38,222 nt of DNA, from NCBI GenBank assembly GCA_964442285.1, contig CAYTZH010000044.1:1-38222 (forward strand), written 5' to 3'. Position 1 is the first letter of the stretch. Every line of letters starts with the position of its first letter. The notes below the pieces were generated by a model. The model did no database searches, had not been told where the DNA came from, and saw nothing but the letters and a program-made list of their open reading frames with translations. The position numbers and the translations under genes were made by a program. This DNA is from CAYTZH01 sp964442285. Its GTDB lineage: Bacteria; Myxococcota_A; UBA9160; JAFDET01. Positions 1 to 9,921 of this stretch are shown piece by piece.

Positions 1-126
1 ATCTCCGCGCCCTACGAGGAGCCCGAGAGGCCGGAGCTGGTGATCGACACCAACACCCAGAGCGTGGACGAGAGCGTGGCGCAGCTCATCGGGCACCTCG
101 AGCGGCGGGGCTACCTCCGGGCATGA
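1..126 (+). CDS. cysC: Adenylyl-sulfate kinase (APS kinase), C-terminal end only
   Basis: Only the last 41 residues are in the window, read in frame 1 to a TGA at 124-126. They contain the APS-kinase C-terminal signature: ISAPYEEPERPEL, then a VIDT strand, then a short helix with ESVAQLI and a closing ERRGYL. The enzyme phosphorylates adenylyl sulfate at the 3' position with ATP to give PAPS in sulfate activation. From this fragment it cannot be told whether the gene is a single-domain CysC or a CysN/CysC fusion. The stop overlaps the start of the next gene (ATGA at 123-126), so the lipoprotein gene is translationally coupled to it. The family call rests on the PYEEP and VIDT motifs alone. 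Confidence 0.75.
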   Translation: MSAPYEEPERPELVIDTNTQSVDESVAQLIGHLERRGYLRA

Positions 127-1904
127 CCAGGGCGACGCGTTGCGGCGTCGGCGCGGGACTCCTCGTCGGGGGCCTGTGGCTGGCCGGCTGCGCGAGCCTC
201 GGAACCGGCAGCCCCGATCCGGCCGCACCGGCGGCGGCCGCCGCGGTCGATCCGGATGCCCCCGCCGAGTTCCACTTCCTGGTGGGCCGGGAGCTCGAGC
301 TCGAGGGCCGGCTGCGCGAGGCGCAGGCGGCCTACCGCCGGGCCTCGGCCAAGGACCCGGACGACGCCTTCCTCCACCGCAAGCTCGCCCAGCTGGCGAT
401 CCGCCACGGGGACCTCGAGGAGGCGCTCTCCGAGGGCCAGCGGGCGATGGAGCTCGAGCCGGAGGACGACGACACCAGGCTGCTGCTCGGCACGATCCAC
501 CGGGTGCGCCGGGATGCCGCGGCGGCGGAGTCGACCCTCCTCGGGCCGGACGGCCAGCCCCGGAGCGCCGACGCCGGCTTCCTGCTCTACACCATCTACG
601 CCGAGGTCGAGCGCCTCGATGCGGCGGAGGCGACCGCGCAGTGGCTGGTGGCCGACGACCCGGACTCGCTCCGCGGCTGGTTCGCCCTGGCCAACGCCTA
701 CCAGCGCCAGGACCGGCCCGCCGACGCCGAGGAGGCCCTGCGCAGCGCCCTCGAACGCCAGCCGGGAAGCCTCGCCGTCTACAACGCGCTGGCCCGTTCC
801 CGCCACATGCAGGGCGATCGGGCCGGCGAGATCGAGGTCTACCGCGAGGTCCTCGCGCACCATCCCAACCACCACGCCACGCTCTCGTCCCTGGCCGACG
901 CCCTGCTGGCGGAGCGCCGGGTCGACGAGGCCATCGGCGTCCTCGAGACCCTCGAGACGAACCACCCGAGCGACGTCCGCTCGTCGGTCCGCCTGGCCCT
1001 GCTCGAGTACGACCAGGGCCGCTACCAGGAGGCGGCGTCGCGGCTGGAGCGGGCCCTGGCGGAGCGGCCGGCCGAGCACGGCGTCGCGTACTTCCTCGGC
1101 CTGGTCCGGCAGCGGCTCGGCAAGAACGAGGCCGCGCTGGAGGCGTTCGGCCGCATTCCGGAAGGCCACGGCCGCTACGTGGACGCGCGCACCCAGATGG
1201 CGGCGATCTTCGAGGACCGCGGCGAGTACGAGCGCGCCATCGAGGCGGTGGAGCAGGCCCGCCAGGCCAAGCCCACCCGCGCCCTCGATCTCTACGCCGC
1301 CAGCCTGCAGGCGAAGGTGGGCGAGTTCGACGACGCGGTGGCGTTGCTCGAGCGGCTGCTCGAAGACGCGCCGGAGGACGACGAGCTGCTGTACAACCTG
1401 GGCGTCCTGCACGGCGAGGCGCAGCGCCACGACCGGGCGCTCTACTACATGGAGCGCGCGCTCGAGCGCAATCCCGACAACCCCTCGGTGCTGAACTACA
1501 TCGGCTACACCTGGGCGGAGCGCGGGGAGAACCTGGACGAGGCCGAGGCCATGATCACCCGGGCGCTCGAGCTGCGTCCCGAAGACGGCTACATCGCCGA
1601 CAGCCTCGCCTGGGTCTGGTACATGCGCGCCCGCCCCCTGGTGGCCAGCGGCCGGCCGGCGCTGGTGGCGGAGGGCCGCTCGCTGCTCCGGCGGGCCCGG
1701 GCCCAGCTCTACCGGGCCGACGAGCTCGCCGGCGGCGATCCGGTGATCGCCGAGCATCTCGGCGACGTCTACCTGCTGCTGGAGGACAAGAACCGGGCCT
1801 ATCACCACTACGGCCGCGCCCTCCAGCTCGATCCCCGGGAGGCGGAGCAGCCCGAGCTGCGGGACAAGTTCGAGCGGCTGCGCCTCGAGATCGGGGCGCC
1901 GTGA
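123..1904 (+). CDS. TPR-repeat outer-membrane-type lipoprotein
   Basis: 593 residues. The N-terminus has positive charges, a hydrophobic stretch and a lipobox LAGC with the acceptor Cys at residue 23, so it should be lipidated and held on the periplasmic face of a membrane. From about residue 45 to the end it is almost entirely helical tetratricopeptide repeats: recurrent A-x-x-x-Y/F-x-x-A-L patterns spaced near 34 residues, including a segment with LLYNLGVLH followed by ALERNPDNPSVLNYIGYTWAE. TPR proteins scaffold protein complexes; no catalytic domain is visible. It overlaps cysC by 4 nt and the next lipoprotein gene by 4 nt. The TPR/LolB-like lipoprotein pairing suggests a cell-envelope assembly role, but this is inference and no specific partner can be named. 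Confidence 0.85.
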   Translation: MTRATRCGVGAGLLVGGLWLAGCASLGTGSPDPAAPAAAAAVDPDAPAEFHFLVGRELELEGRLREAQAAYRRASAKDPDDAFLHRKLAQLAIRHGDLEEALSEGQRAMELEPEDDDTRLLLGTIHRVRRDAAAAESTLLGPDGQPRSADAGFLLYTIYAEVERLDAAEATAQWLVADDPDSLRGWFALANAYQRQDRPADAEEALRSALERQPGSLAVYNALARSRHMQGDRAGEIEVYREVLAHHPNHHATLSSLADALLAERRVDEAIGVLETLETNHPSDVRSSVRLALLEYDQGRYQEAASRLERALAERPAEHGVAYFLGLVRQRLGKNEAALEAFGRIPEGHGRYVDARTQMAAIFEDRGEYERAIEAVEQARQAKPTRALDLYAASLQAKVGEFDDAVALLERLLEDAPEDDELLYNLGVLHGEAQRHDRALYYMERALERNPDNPSVLNYIGYTWAERGENLDEAEAMITRALELRPEDGYIADSLAWVWYMRARPLVASGRPALVAEGRSLLRRARAQLYRADELAGGDPVIAEHLGDVYLLLEDKNRAYHHYGRALQLDPREAEQPELRDKFERLRLEIGAP

Positions 1905-2695
1905 GACGCGCCGCCGCGGCGGCGCTGGTCCTGCTCGCCCTCGGCTGCCGCACCGCACTTCCCCCGGCGCTCCCGCTGCCCGAAGAAGACCCGCGCCCCG
2001 CGGCCCTGCTGGCCGACCTCTTCGCGCGGTCCGAGACGCTTCGCGGGCTGCGCGGACTGGCGCAGCTGGCGGTCGACGGACCGGAGGGCTCGCTCCGGTC
2101 CAAGCAGCTGCTGATTGCGGAGCGCCCCGCGCGGCTGCGCATCCAGATCCTCGGCTTCCTCAACCAGACCGCGGCGTTGCTGGTGACCGACGGCGAGGCC
2201 TACGACCTGTTCGTGGCCCGGGATCGCGCCCGGGAGCGGGGCCCCGTGACCCCGGACCTGCTCTACCGGGTGGCGGGCATCGCGCTCTCGCCGGTGGAGG
2301 CGGTGGAGGTGATCCTGGGCGTGCCCGATCCCGGGCGCGGGCTGGCCCTGGCGGGGGCGGCGTCGTTGCCGGAGGGCGGCATCCGGGTCCTGCTCGCCGA
2401 CGAGCGCCAGCGCACCCGCCGCAGCCTGGAGTTCGACCCCGAGGGTCAGCTCCGGAGCCTGGCCGCCTACGCCGGGACCGGCGCGGCCGAGTGGGAGGTC
2501 CGCTACGCCGACCGGGCTCCGATCGGGGAGGTCTCCTTCGCCCATTCGATCGAGATGGTCTTCCCCGGTCAGGGCATCCGAGCCGAGCTGGAGCTCTCGG
2601 CCGTGTCGCTCAACCCGGCCCTCGGTCCGGAGACCTTCGTGCTGCGCCTGCCGCCCGACGTGTCCTATAACCCGGGTCAGGGGGGGAGAGGCTGA
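1901..2695 (+). CDS. LolB/DUF4292-like lipoprotein
   Basis: 264 residues from a GTG at 1901 that overlaps the preceding stop. A short signal peptide ends in a lipobox with Cys16 (ALGC). The body looks like the half-barrel LolA/LolB-type fold seen in DUF4292 proteins: strands around FARSETLRGLRGLAQL, then KQLLIAERPARLRIQ, LVTDGEAYDLFV, a middle helical segment with LSPVEAVEVILG, and C-terminal strands with SLEFDPEGQL and WEVRYAD. LolB accepts lipoproteins from LolA at the outer membrane; this protein could do that or simply bind lipid. It follows the TPR lipoprotein by overlap and its stop overlaps the next start (TGATG). The fold is inferred from pattern, not from a profile search. Confidence 0.7.
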   Translation: MRRAAAAALVLLALGCRTALPPALPLPEEDPRPAALLADLFARSETLRGLRGLAQLAVDGPEGSLRSKQLLIAERPARLRIQILGFLNQTAALLVTDGEAYDLFVARDRARERGPVTPDLLYRVAGIALSPVEAVEVILGVPDPGRGLALAGAASLPEGGIRVLLADERQRTRRSLEFDPEGQLRSLAAYAGTGAAEWEVRYADRAPIGEVSFAHSIEMVFPGQGIRAELELSAVSLNPALGPETFVLRLPPDVSYNPGQGGRG

Positions 2696-4674
2696 TGCCG
2701 GGCCGATCGGGCGTGCTGTGGCTGATCGTGGGTCTGCAGGCCGTGGTGCTGGTGCTGCTCGCGGTCTTTGTCTTCCAGATCGATACCCTCGAACAGCGCT
2801 TCATCCTGCAGGGCAAGCAGCTGCGGGCGCTGGCGGAGTCCAGCGACCGGCTGCGGGGCGAGGTGGCGCAGATCCGCCGCGGCGGGGTGGTTGCGTCGGC
2901 GCCGGGGGCCGAGGACGATCCGGGCGCGGGCGCGAAGCTCTACCGCCCCGAGCTCCCCAACCTGCTCGAGCCGGAGGACTTCTCCTTCGCCTCGGCGGGC
3001 GCCCGCTACGACGGCACGATCGCCAAGCCCTGGGCCTCGGGCGACCCCAAGGGCTTCAACCTGCTCAAGGAGAACGCGGCCGACCTCTCGAACCTGGCGG
3101 CGTACGTGTCCTCCAGCCTGGCGCGAAGACACCAGTGGACGGATCCCGACCGCTGGGCCGGCGACCTGGCCTGGCGAGTGGAGGTGGGCGACGACTACAA
3201 GGAGTTCACCGTCTACCTGCGCCGCGGGGTGAAGTGGCATCGGCCGAGCGTCGACCTCGACGACCCCCGCTACGCCTGGCTCGACGCCGACCACGAGGTC
3301 ACGGCCCGGGACGTGGTCTTCACCCTGGACATGCTGATGCATCCCCAGGTCGAGAACGGCTTCCTGAAGAGCTACTACGAGCACCTGAGCTCGTGGGAGG
3401 CGCTCGACGACTACACCGTCCGGCTGCGCTGGGGCAAGAAGCTCTACACCAACATCGCCAGCACCCTCGGCATCCAGATCGTGCCGGAGTTCCTCTTCGC
3501 CTACGACGAGCGGGGGGAGCGGATTCCCGAGGAGGTGCTGGGCCTGAAGTTCAACCAGCACTGGTACAACAACCGGGGCCTGGTCGGGACGGGGCCCTAC
3601 CGCTTCGACGAGTACGAGTCCGGGTCCCGGATCCGGCTGCTCCGCAACGAGGACTGGTTCGGCGAGCGCCCCCCCATCCGGGAGGTCCTCTATCCCATCT
3701 TCACCGATCCCAACAAGCAGCTGCTGCTGCTCAAGTCGAACGAGGTGCAGTTCGGCGGGCTGCGACCGGGGCAGTACCGGGACGAGATCCTGCGCTGGAA
3801 GGACGTTCCGGCCGCGGAGCGCCCCGCAGACAATCCCTTCGTGAACGGCGAGATCACCTGCGAGCGCCAGCTGAGCTTCGCCTTCTACTACCTGGGCTGG
3901 AACGCCGACAAGCCGATATTCGCGGACCGCCGGGTGCGGCGCGCCATGACCCACGCCGTCGATCGCCAGCGCATCATCGACTCGGTCTTCGTGGGGCTCG
4001 GCAGCGTCGCCACCGGGCCCTTCTACCGCGACAGCCCGTACCGGGACGCCTCCATCCAGCCCCTGGCCTTCGACCCGGAGCGGGCCGCCGCGCTGCTCGG
4101 CGAGGCCGGCTGGGTGGACAGTGACGGCGATGGCCTGCGCGACCGGGACCTCACGCCGGACGACGGGGACCCGACCCGCACGCCGTTCCAGTTCTCCCTG
4201 CTCATCTACGGCTCCTCCCCCGAGTTCGCTTCCCTGGCCAACATCCTGAAGGAGGACCTGCTCCGGATCGGGGTGAAGATGGACATCGACTCGGCGGAGT
4301 GGAGCCTGATGCAGAAGAAGATGGACGACCGGGAGTTCGACGCCTTCACCGGTGGCTGGGCGCTCGGCTGGGACGTCGACTTCTACCAGATCTGGCACTC
4401 CTCCCAGGCCGACGTGCCGAAGGGCTCCAACAAGGTGGGCTTCCGCAACGAGGAGGCCGACGAGATCATCCTCGCCCTGCGCGAGGCCTTCGAGCGGGAG
4501 GAGCGGATCGCCCTCTCCCATCGCTTCCACCGGCTGATCCACGAGGAGCAGCCCTACACGTTCCTGCACTACCCCGAGTCGGTCGCGTGCTGGCGCAAGG
4601 CGGTCCGCAACGTGATCTTCGCAAGGATGCGGCCCCAGAGCTTCTCGCTGCCCTGGTGGGTCGCGTCGGAGTAG
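2695..4674 (+). CDS. Peptide-type ABC importer A, substrate-binding protein (SBP_bac_5), membrane-anchored
   Basis: 659 residues. An ATG overlaps the preceding stop and is preceded by a purine-rich ribosome binding site. The N-terminus is a transmembrane helix (about residues 7-29) without a lipobox, followed by a helical, likely coiled-coil segment to about residue 62. This suggests the receptor is tethered by an uncleaved signal anchor. The rest is a family-5 solute-binding protein: a KGFNLL segment, a VTARDVVFTLDML region, VGTGPYRFDEYE, the ADRRVRRAMTHAVDR helix typical of OppA/DppA, and a late GSNKVGFRNEEAD region. A calcium-type loop DSDGDGLRD lies near residue 475. Substrates of the family are peptides, nickel or other small solutes; the ligand cannot be read from sequence. 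It opens the five-gene set of importer A. Confidence 0.88.
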   Translation: MPGRSGVLWLIVGLQAVVLVLLAVFVFQIDTLEQRFILQGKQLRALAESSDRLRGEVAQIRRGGVVASAPGAEDDPGAGAKLYRPELPNLLEPEDFSFASAGARYDGTIAKPWASGDPKGFNLLKENAADLSNLAAYVSSSLARRHQWTDPDRWAGDLAWRVEVGDDYKEFTVYLRRGVKWHRPSVDLDDPRYAWLDADHEVTARDVVFTLDMLMHPQVENGFLKSYYEHLSSWEALDDYTVRLRWGKKLYTNIASTLGIQIVPEFLFAYDERGERIPEEVLGLKFNQHWYNNRGLVGTGPYRFDEYESGSRIRLLRNEDWFGERPPIREVLYPIFTDPNKQLLLLKSNEVQFGGLRPGQYRDEILRWKDVPAAERPADNPFVNGEITCERQLSFAFYYLGWNADKPIFADRRVRRAMTHAVDRQRIIDSVFVGLGSVATGPFYRDSPYRDASIQPLAFDPERAAALLGEAGWVDSDGDGLRDRDLTPDDGDPTRTPFQFSLLIYGSSPEFASLANILKEDLLRIGVKMDIDSAEWSLMQKKMDDREFDAFTGGWALGWDVDFYQIWHSSQADVPKGSNKVGFRNEEADEIILALREAFEREERIALSHRFHRLIHEEQPYTFLHYPESVACWRKAVRNVIFARMRPQSFSLPWWVASE

Positions 4675-4677
4675 GCC

Positions 4678-6135
4678 CTGAAGGCCTACCTCGTCAAACG
4701 CCTGCTCATCATGGTCCCGACCTTCTTCGGGATCTCCCTGGTGATCTTCGCCGTGTTGAACTTCGCCCCGGGCCGACCGGGGAGCGGCCAGCAGGCGGCG
4801 GACCTCACTGCGGACGTCCGCCAGGAGAAGAGCCAGGAGTCCTTCCGGATCTTCCGGGAGCAGTTCAACCTCGACAAGCCCGTCTTCCTCAACTTCCGCT
4901 TCCGTCTCGATCCCGACGACGCGGAGGACGCCCTGCGGCTGGCGCTGGGGGAGACCGGCAGGTCCGTGAGCGAGCGCCTCGAGGCCCAGTACCGGCTCGA
5001 GGACTGGGGACAGTACGCCGTCCCCCACCTGCTGGTGGTGGCGGAGCGGGCCGACGCCGCCGGCGAGCCCGCGCTGCGGGACCTGGCGGTGCGCCAGCTC
5101 CGGCTGGCGGCCCGCCAGCCCCTGGTCCGCCCCTTCGATCCCGATCCGAGCCCCGCGCGGCGTGCCGAGAACCGCCGCCGCGACGCCGAGAACGCGGAAG
5201 TCCGCGAGCTCCGCTACGGCCCCGACGCCCCCGAGGCGCGCAAGCGCGAGATCCTCGCGGCCTGGCGGAGCTGGGTCGACGCCCGCGCGGAGCGCTGGGA
5301 CTGGTCGACCGCCGAGACGCTCTGGATCCTGTTCTTCGACACCCGCTTCGCCCGCTACTGGTCGAACCTGCTGCGCCTCGACTTCGGCGTGTCGCTGGTG
5401 ACCCGGGAGCCCGTGCTGGCCACTCTGGGCTCGAAGCTCAAGTACTCCCTGGTGCTCTCGGTGGGCTCCCTGATCCTCGCCTACCTGATCTCGGTTCCCC
5501 TGGGCATCCTCTCCGCGGTGCGCCGGGACACGCCGACCGACCGCTCCCTCACCGTCGGCCTGTTCATGCTCTACTCGCTGCCCTCCTTCTTCGTGGCGAC
5601 GCTGCTGCTCTACTGGCTCTCCGAAGGCTCCACGGTGCCGGCCCTGCGCATCTTCCCCACCGGAGGCTGGCAGAGCCGCGACCCCATGGGCCTCACGAGC
5701 CTGGAGCAGATCGCCGACGTGGCCTGGCACCTGGTGCTTCCGATGTTCTGCCTCACCTACAACTCCTTCGCGGCCCTCTCCCGCTACATGCGTACGGGTC
5801 TGCTCGACGTGCTCGGCGCGGACTACGTGCGCACGGCGCGGGCCAAAGGCGTGCCCGAGGGCTCGGTGATCCTCAAGCACGCGCTGCGCAACGGTCTCCT
5901 GCCCATCCTCACGCTGCTCTCGAGCCTGCTCCCGGCCGTCCTCGGCGGCTCGGTGATCGTCGAGTACATCTTCGGGATCCCGGGCATGGGGCTGTGGGTC
6001 GTGGAGTCGATCTTCCAACGCGACTACAACGTCATCATGGCCGTCCAGCTGCTCTCGACGCTGCTGGTGCTCTTCGGGCTCCTCCTCACCGACCTGAGCT
6101 ACGCCCTGGTCGATCCGCGGATCCGCTACTCGTGA
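4678..6135 (+). CDS. oppB: Peptide-type ABC importer A, permease 1 (OppB/DppB type) with large insertion
   Basis: About 485 residues if read from a CTG at 4678. GGAG lies at 4668-4671, six bases before it, and the reading restores the usual N-terminus (KAYLVKRLLIM, then PTFFGISLVIF). The first ATG, at 4711, would cut into the first membrane helix, and an in-frame stop at 4672 rules out anything longer. C-terminal helices and the EAA loop (DYVRTARAKGVPEGSVILKHALRNG) are canonical, as is FGIPGMGLWVVESI. The family is normally 305-340 residues; here about 150 extra, charged, mainly helical residues (roughly 55-205) sit between helix 1 and helix 2, on the periplasmic side. Its stop overlaps the next start (GTGA). 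Confidence 0.88.
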   Translation: MKAYLVKRLLIMVPTFFGISLVIFAVLNFAPGRPGSGQQAADLTADVRQEKSQESFRIFREQFNLDKPVFLNFRFRLDPDDAEDALRLALGETGRSVSERLEAQYRLEDWGQYAVPHLLVVAERADAAGEPALRDLAVRQLRLAARQPLVRPFDPDPSPARRAENRRRDAENAEVRELRYGPDAPEARKREILAAWRSWVDARAERWDWSTAETLWILFFDTRFARYWSNLLRLDFGVSLVTREPVLATLGSKLKYSLVLSVGSLILAYLISVPLGILSAVRRDTPTDRSLTVGLFMLYSLPSFFVATLLLYWLSEGSTVPALRIFPTGGWQSRDPMGLTSLEQIADVAWHLVLPMFCLTYNSFAALSRYMRTGLLDVLGADYVRTARAKGVPEGSVILKHALRNGLLPILTLLSSLLPAVLGGSVIVEYIFGIPGMGLWVVESIFQRDYNVIMAVQLLSTLLVLFGLLLTDLSYALVDPRIRYS

Positions 6136-7370
6136 GCGCGGCCGCCCCGCATACCGGGAGCGCGGCCGCCCCCCACACCACCTGGGCGGCCATCGTCTGG
6201 GGCCAGTTCCGGCGGAATCCCGTCTCCGTCTTCGGGGTCTGGGCGATCGCCCTGCTGTTCGCGCTGGCCGTGGCGGCGCCGCTGATCTCCCTGGACGTGC
6301 CGCTGGTGGTGGTCGGCCCGGGCGGGGTGTCGCTCCCCTTCCTGGGCGCGTTGTTCAACCGGCTGCTGTTCGAGAACGCCGTCGACCTGTTCTTCAACCT
6401 GATGCTGGTGGCCGGTCCCGCCTACGCGGCCTGGTTCGTCTGGCGCCGGCGCCGGGCGCCGGGCCACGCCCTGCGGCACGGCCTGATCCTGCTGGGGGTG
6501 CACGGTGCGCTCTTCGCGGCCCTGGCACCGCCTTCGTTCTTCGGTCTCTCGAATCCCCTCCATCACTCCGCGCCCGTGACGGACTGGGAGGCCGCGCTGT
6601 CCGAGCAGCGCGCGGCGGGGGCGTCCGTGCGCGCGCTGTGGCCGCTTCGGCGCGTCGACTTCCGCGCCACCGACCCCGAGCAGAGCGTGCGTCCGCCGAG
6701 CGCCGAGCACTGGCTGGGCACCGACGTGGAGGGGCGAGACGTCTTCGCGCGCATGCTCTACGGCACCCGGATCTCCCTCACCATCGGCGTGGTGGCCGTC
6801 TCGATCTTCGTGGTGATCGGTGTGGTGCTCGGGGCCCTCGCCGGCTACCTGGGCGGGCGGGTGGACCTCTGGGTATCGCGGCTCATCGAGGTGATGATCT
6901 GCTTTCCCACGTTCTTCCTGATCCTGACCCTGGCGGCCCTGGTGGAGAACCGCTCCATCTTCCACGTCATGGTGATCATCGGCATCACCAACTGGACCGG
7001 CGTCGCCCGGCTGGTGCGGGCCGAGTTCCTGCGCCAGAAGGAGCTCGATTACGTGCAGGCGGCGCGGGCCCTGGGGCTCTCGCGCCTCCGGATCATCTTC
7101 CGGCACATCCTTCCCAACGCCATGGCGCCGGTGCTGGTCTCGGCCACCTTCGGCGTGGCGTCGGCGATCCTGGTCGAGTCCGGCCTCTCCTTCCTGGGCA
7201 TCGGTGATCCCACGGCGCCGAGCTGGGGCGGTCTCCTCAACGTGGGTCGGGTGGAGCAGAAGCCCTGGCTCATCCTGGCGCCCGGCGCGGCGATCTTCTT
7301 CGTGGTGAGCGTCTTCAACCTGGTGGGGGAGGGCCTGCGCGACGCCCTGGACCCGACCCTGCGGAGCTGA
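6132..7370 (+). CDS. oppC: Peptide-type ABC importer A, permease 2 (OppC/DppC type) with extra membrane segments
   Basis: 412 residues from a GTG at 6132 overlapping the upstream stop; relatives are about 280-310. The first 17 residues contain a tandem duplication (SAAAPHTG then SAAAPHTT). After the N-terminal helix there is an insertion of about 130 residues with at least two more hydrophobic helices (around LFFNLMLVAGPAYAAWF and GLILLGVHGALFAAL). The usual core follows: GTDVEGRDVFARMLYGTRISL, the EAA loop (LDYVQAARALGLSRLRIIFRHILPN), and ESGLSFLGIGDPTAPSWG before the last helix. With the OppB-like partner it forms the inner-membrane channel of importer A. The next gene begins one base after its stop. 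Confidence 0.88.
   Translation: MSAAAPHTGSAAAPHTTWAAIVWGQFRRNPVSVFGVWAIALLFALAVAAPLISLDVPLVVVGPGGVSLPFLGALFNRLLFENAVDLFFNLMLVAGPAYAAWFVWRRRRAPGHALRHGLILLGVHGALFAALAPPSFFGLSNPLHHSAPVTDWEAALSEQRAAGASVRALWPLRRVDFRATDPEQSVRPPSAEHWLGTDVEGRDVFARMLYGTRISLTIGVVAVSIFVVIGVVLGALAGYLGGRVDLWVSRLIEVMICFPTFFLILTLAALVENRSIFHVMVIIGITNWTGVARLVRAEFLRQKELDYVQAARALGLSRLRIIFRHILPNAMAPVLVSATFGVASAILVESGLSFLGIGDPTAPSWGGLLNVGRVEQKPWLILAPGAAIFFVVSVFNLVGEGLRDALDPTLRS
6135..6182 (+). repeat. 24-nt direct repeat, two copies, at the start of the permease 2 gene
   Basis: Units 6135-6158 and 6159-6182 differ at only a few bases and encode the octads SAAAPHTG and SAAAPHTT. The array begins directly after the GTG start that overlaps the preceding stop. 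It resembles other boundary duplications in this window. Confidence 0.8.
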
Positions 7371-7371
7371 G

Positions 7372-8384
<1,013 letters not shown>

Positions 8385-8388
<4 letters not shown>

Positions 8389-9920
8389 GCCGCGATGCCC
8401 TGCTGCGCGTGGAGGGCCTGGAGAAGCACTTCCCGGTGACCGCGGGGGTGCTCGGGACCGAGGTGGGCCGCGTGCGCGCGGTGGACGGCGTCTCCTTCGA
8501 GCTGGCTCGGGGCGAGACCCTGGGCCTCGTGGGCGAGTCCGGCTGCGGCAAGACCACCCTGGGCCGGGCGATCCTGCGCCTCGAGGAGCCCACCGCCGGC
8601 CGCGTCACCTTCGAAGGTCGCGACCTGCTCGGCCTCGCCGGGAGCGAGCTGCGCCGGGTGCGGCGCGACCTGCAGATGGTCTTCCAGGATCCGCAGAGCT
8701 CCCTCAATCCGCGCATGACCGCCGGCGACATCGTGGGCGAGTCGCTGCGGGTTCACCGGGTGGTCCGGGGCCGCGCCCACGGGGAGCGCGTGGCGGCCGC
8801 CTTCGAGCGGGTCGGCCTGCCGGCGTCCTGGGTGCACCGCTACCCCCACGAGTTCTCGGGCGGCCAGCGCCAGCGACTGGGCATCGCCCGGGCCATCGCC
8901 CTGGAGCCGAAGCTGATCGTGTGCGACGAGGCGGTCTCGGCCTTGGACGTATCGATCCAGGCCCAGGTCATCAACCTGTTGATCGAGCTGCAGCGGTCCA
9001 TGGACCTGGCCTACCTCTTCATCGCCCACGACCTCTCGGTGGTCCGCCACGTTTCGGATCGGGTGGCCGTCATGTACCTGGGTCAGATCGTCGAACGCGC
9101 GGAGACGGGGCGGCTGTTCGAGAACGCGGTGCACCCCTACACCCGGGCGCTGCTGTCGGCGGTGCCGGTGCCGGATCCGCGTCGGCGTCAGCGTCGCCAG
9201 GTGCTGGAGGGCGACGTCCCGAGCCCGCGCAACCCGCCGCCCGCCTGTCGCTTCCACACCCGCTGCCCCGCCGTGATGGACCGCTGTCGGCGCGAGGTCC
9301 CGCCGGTCTACGACCTCGGCGAGGGCCACCGCGTGCGTTGCTTCCTGGGCGACGGCACCGCCGGCGCGCGCGACTGGCGAGGCTTCGTCGACGCGCGCGC
9401 GGAGCCGGCCCCGGGCCCTCGCGCGGAGCCGGCCCCGGGCCCTCGCGCGGAGCCGGCCCCGGCCGCAGTCGGGTCGCGGGCCTCGTCGGCGCTGCCGTCG
9501 CCGGTCGACGGGCGCCCGGCCCGGGGGATCCGCGTCGCCGTGGCGGCCGGGATCGGCCTGGCGCTGCTGCTGGCTCTCCCGGGGCTGCTCGGTCTGCTGG
9601 GTCGGGACGCCCGCGCCCGGCAGCAGTACGCGGCCCTGTGGCAGCAGCTCGAGGAGGCCACCGCGCTTCGCGGCGCACCCCCGGCGCGCCTCGAGGATCT
9701 GGGCTGGCGGCTCTTCGAGGTGTTCGAGGACGGGCGGGCCGAGGATCCCTGGCACCGGCCCTGGCGCTATCGGGTGCTCGACGCCGAGGCCGGCACCTTC
9801 GCCCTCGGCAGCGACGGCCCCGACGGGGTGGCGGGGAGCGGCGACGATGTGGGCGAGCCGCCCGCCGCCGCGCGCGAGCCGCCCGCGGACGCGCGCGAGC
9901 CGCCCGCGGACGCGCGCTGA
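8385..9920 (+). CDS. oppF: Importer A ATPase 2 (OppF type) fused to a TM helix and a GspG-like pseudopilin domain
   Basis: 511 residues; OppF is normally about 320-330. Residues 1-325 are a complete ABC ATPase: Walker A GESGCGKT near 50, FQDPQSSLNPR, signature SGGQRQR near 158, Walker B LIVCDEAVSALD near 178, LFIAHD, and the C-terminal Cys segment (FHTRCPAVMDRCRREVPP). A linker with three RAEPAPGP-type octads (about 338-360) follows, then a hydrophobic helix (about 383-405), then about 100 residues resembling the C-terminal domain of the major pseudopilin GspG: a helical segment, then DPWHRPWRYRV near 455 and SDGPDGVAGSGDD near 476, matching the GspG DPWG-P-YRY and calcium-loop regions. It ends in three REPPADA-type heptads. 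One continuous frame covers it all. The ATPase would be cytoplasmic and the pseudopilin-like domain periplasmic. Confidence 0.85.
9396..9462 (+). repeat. 24-nt tandem repeat, 2.8 copies, linker of the OppF fusion
   Basis: Units at 9396-9419, 9420-9443 and a 19-nt partial at 9444-9462 are identical and in frame. They encode RAEPAPGP octads between the ATPase and the membrane helix, which fits a flexible Pro/Ala linker. Confidence 0.9.
9853..9915 (+). repeat. 21-nt tandem repeat, three copies, 3' end of the OppF fusion gene
   Basis: Units 9853-9873, 9874-9894 and 9895-9915 encode REPPAAA/REPPADA-type heptads at the extreme C-terminus, ending two bases before the stop codon. The units end five bases before the next gene's ATG context begins, so this is another gene-boundary duplication. 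Confidence 0.9.
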
Positions 9921-9921
9921 C

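Noticed and set aside
111..1958. Long open frame on the minus strand opposite the TPR lipoprotein
   Set aside because: It mirrors the real plus-strand gene in very GC-rich DNA, lacks any recognisable motif, and the plus-strand frame has a lipobox, TPRs and coupled neighbours.
2677..6018. Very long minus-strand open frame across receptor and permease genes
   Set aside because: High GC suppresses stop codons in the opposite frame. The His/Glu/Gln/Val-rich composition is the usual antisense shadow, and both sense genes are clearly recognisable.
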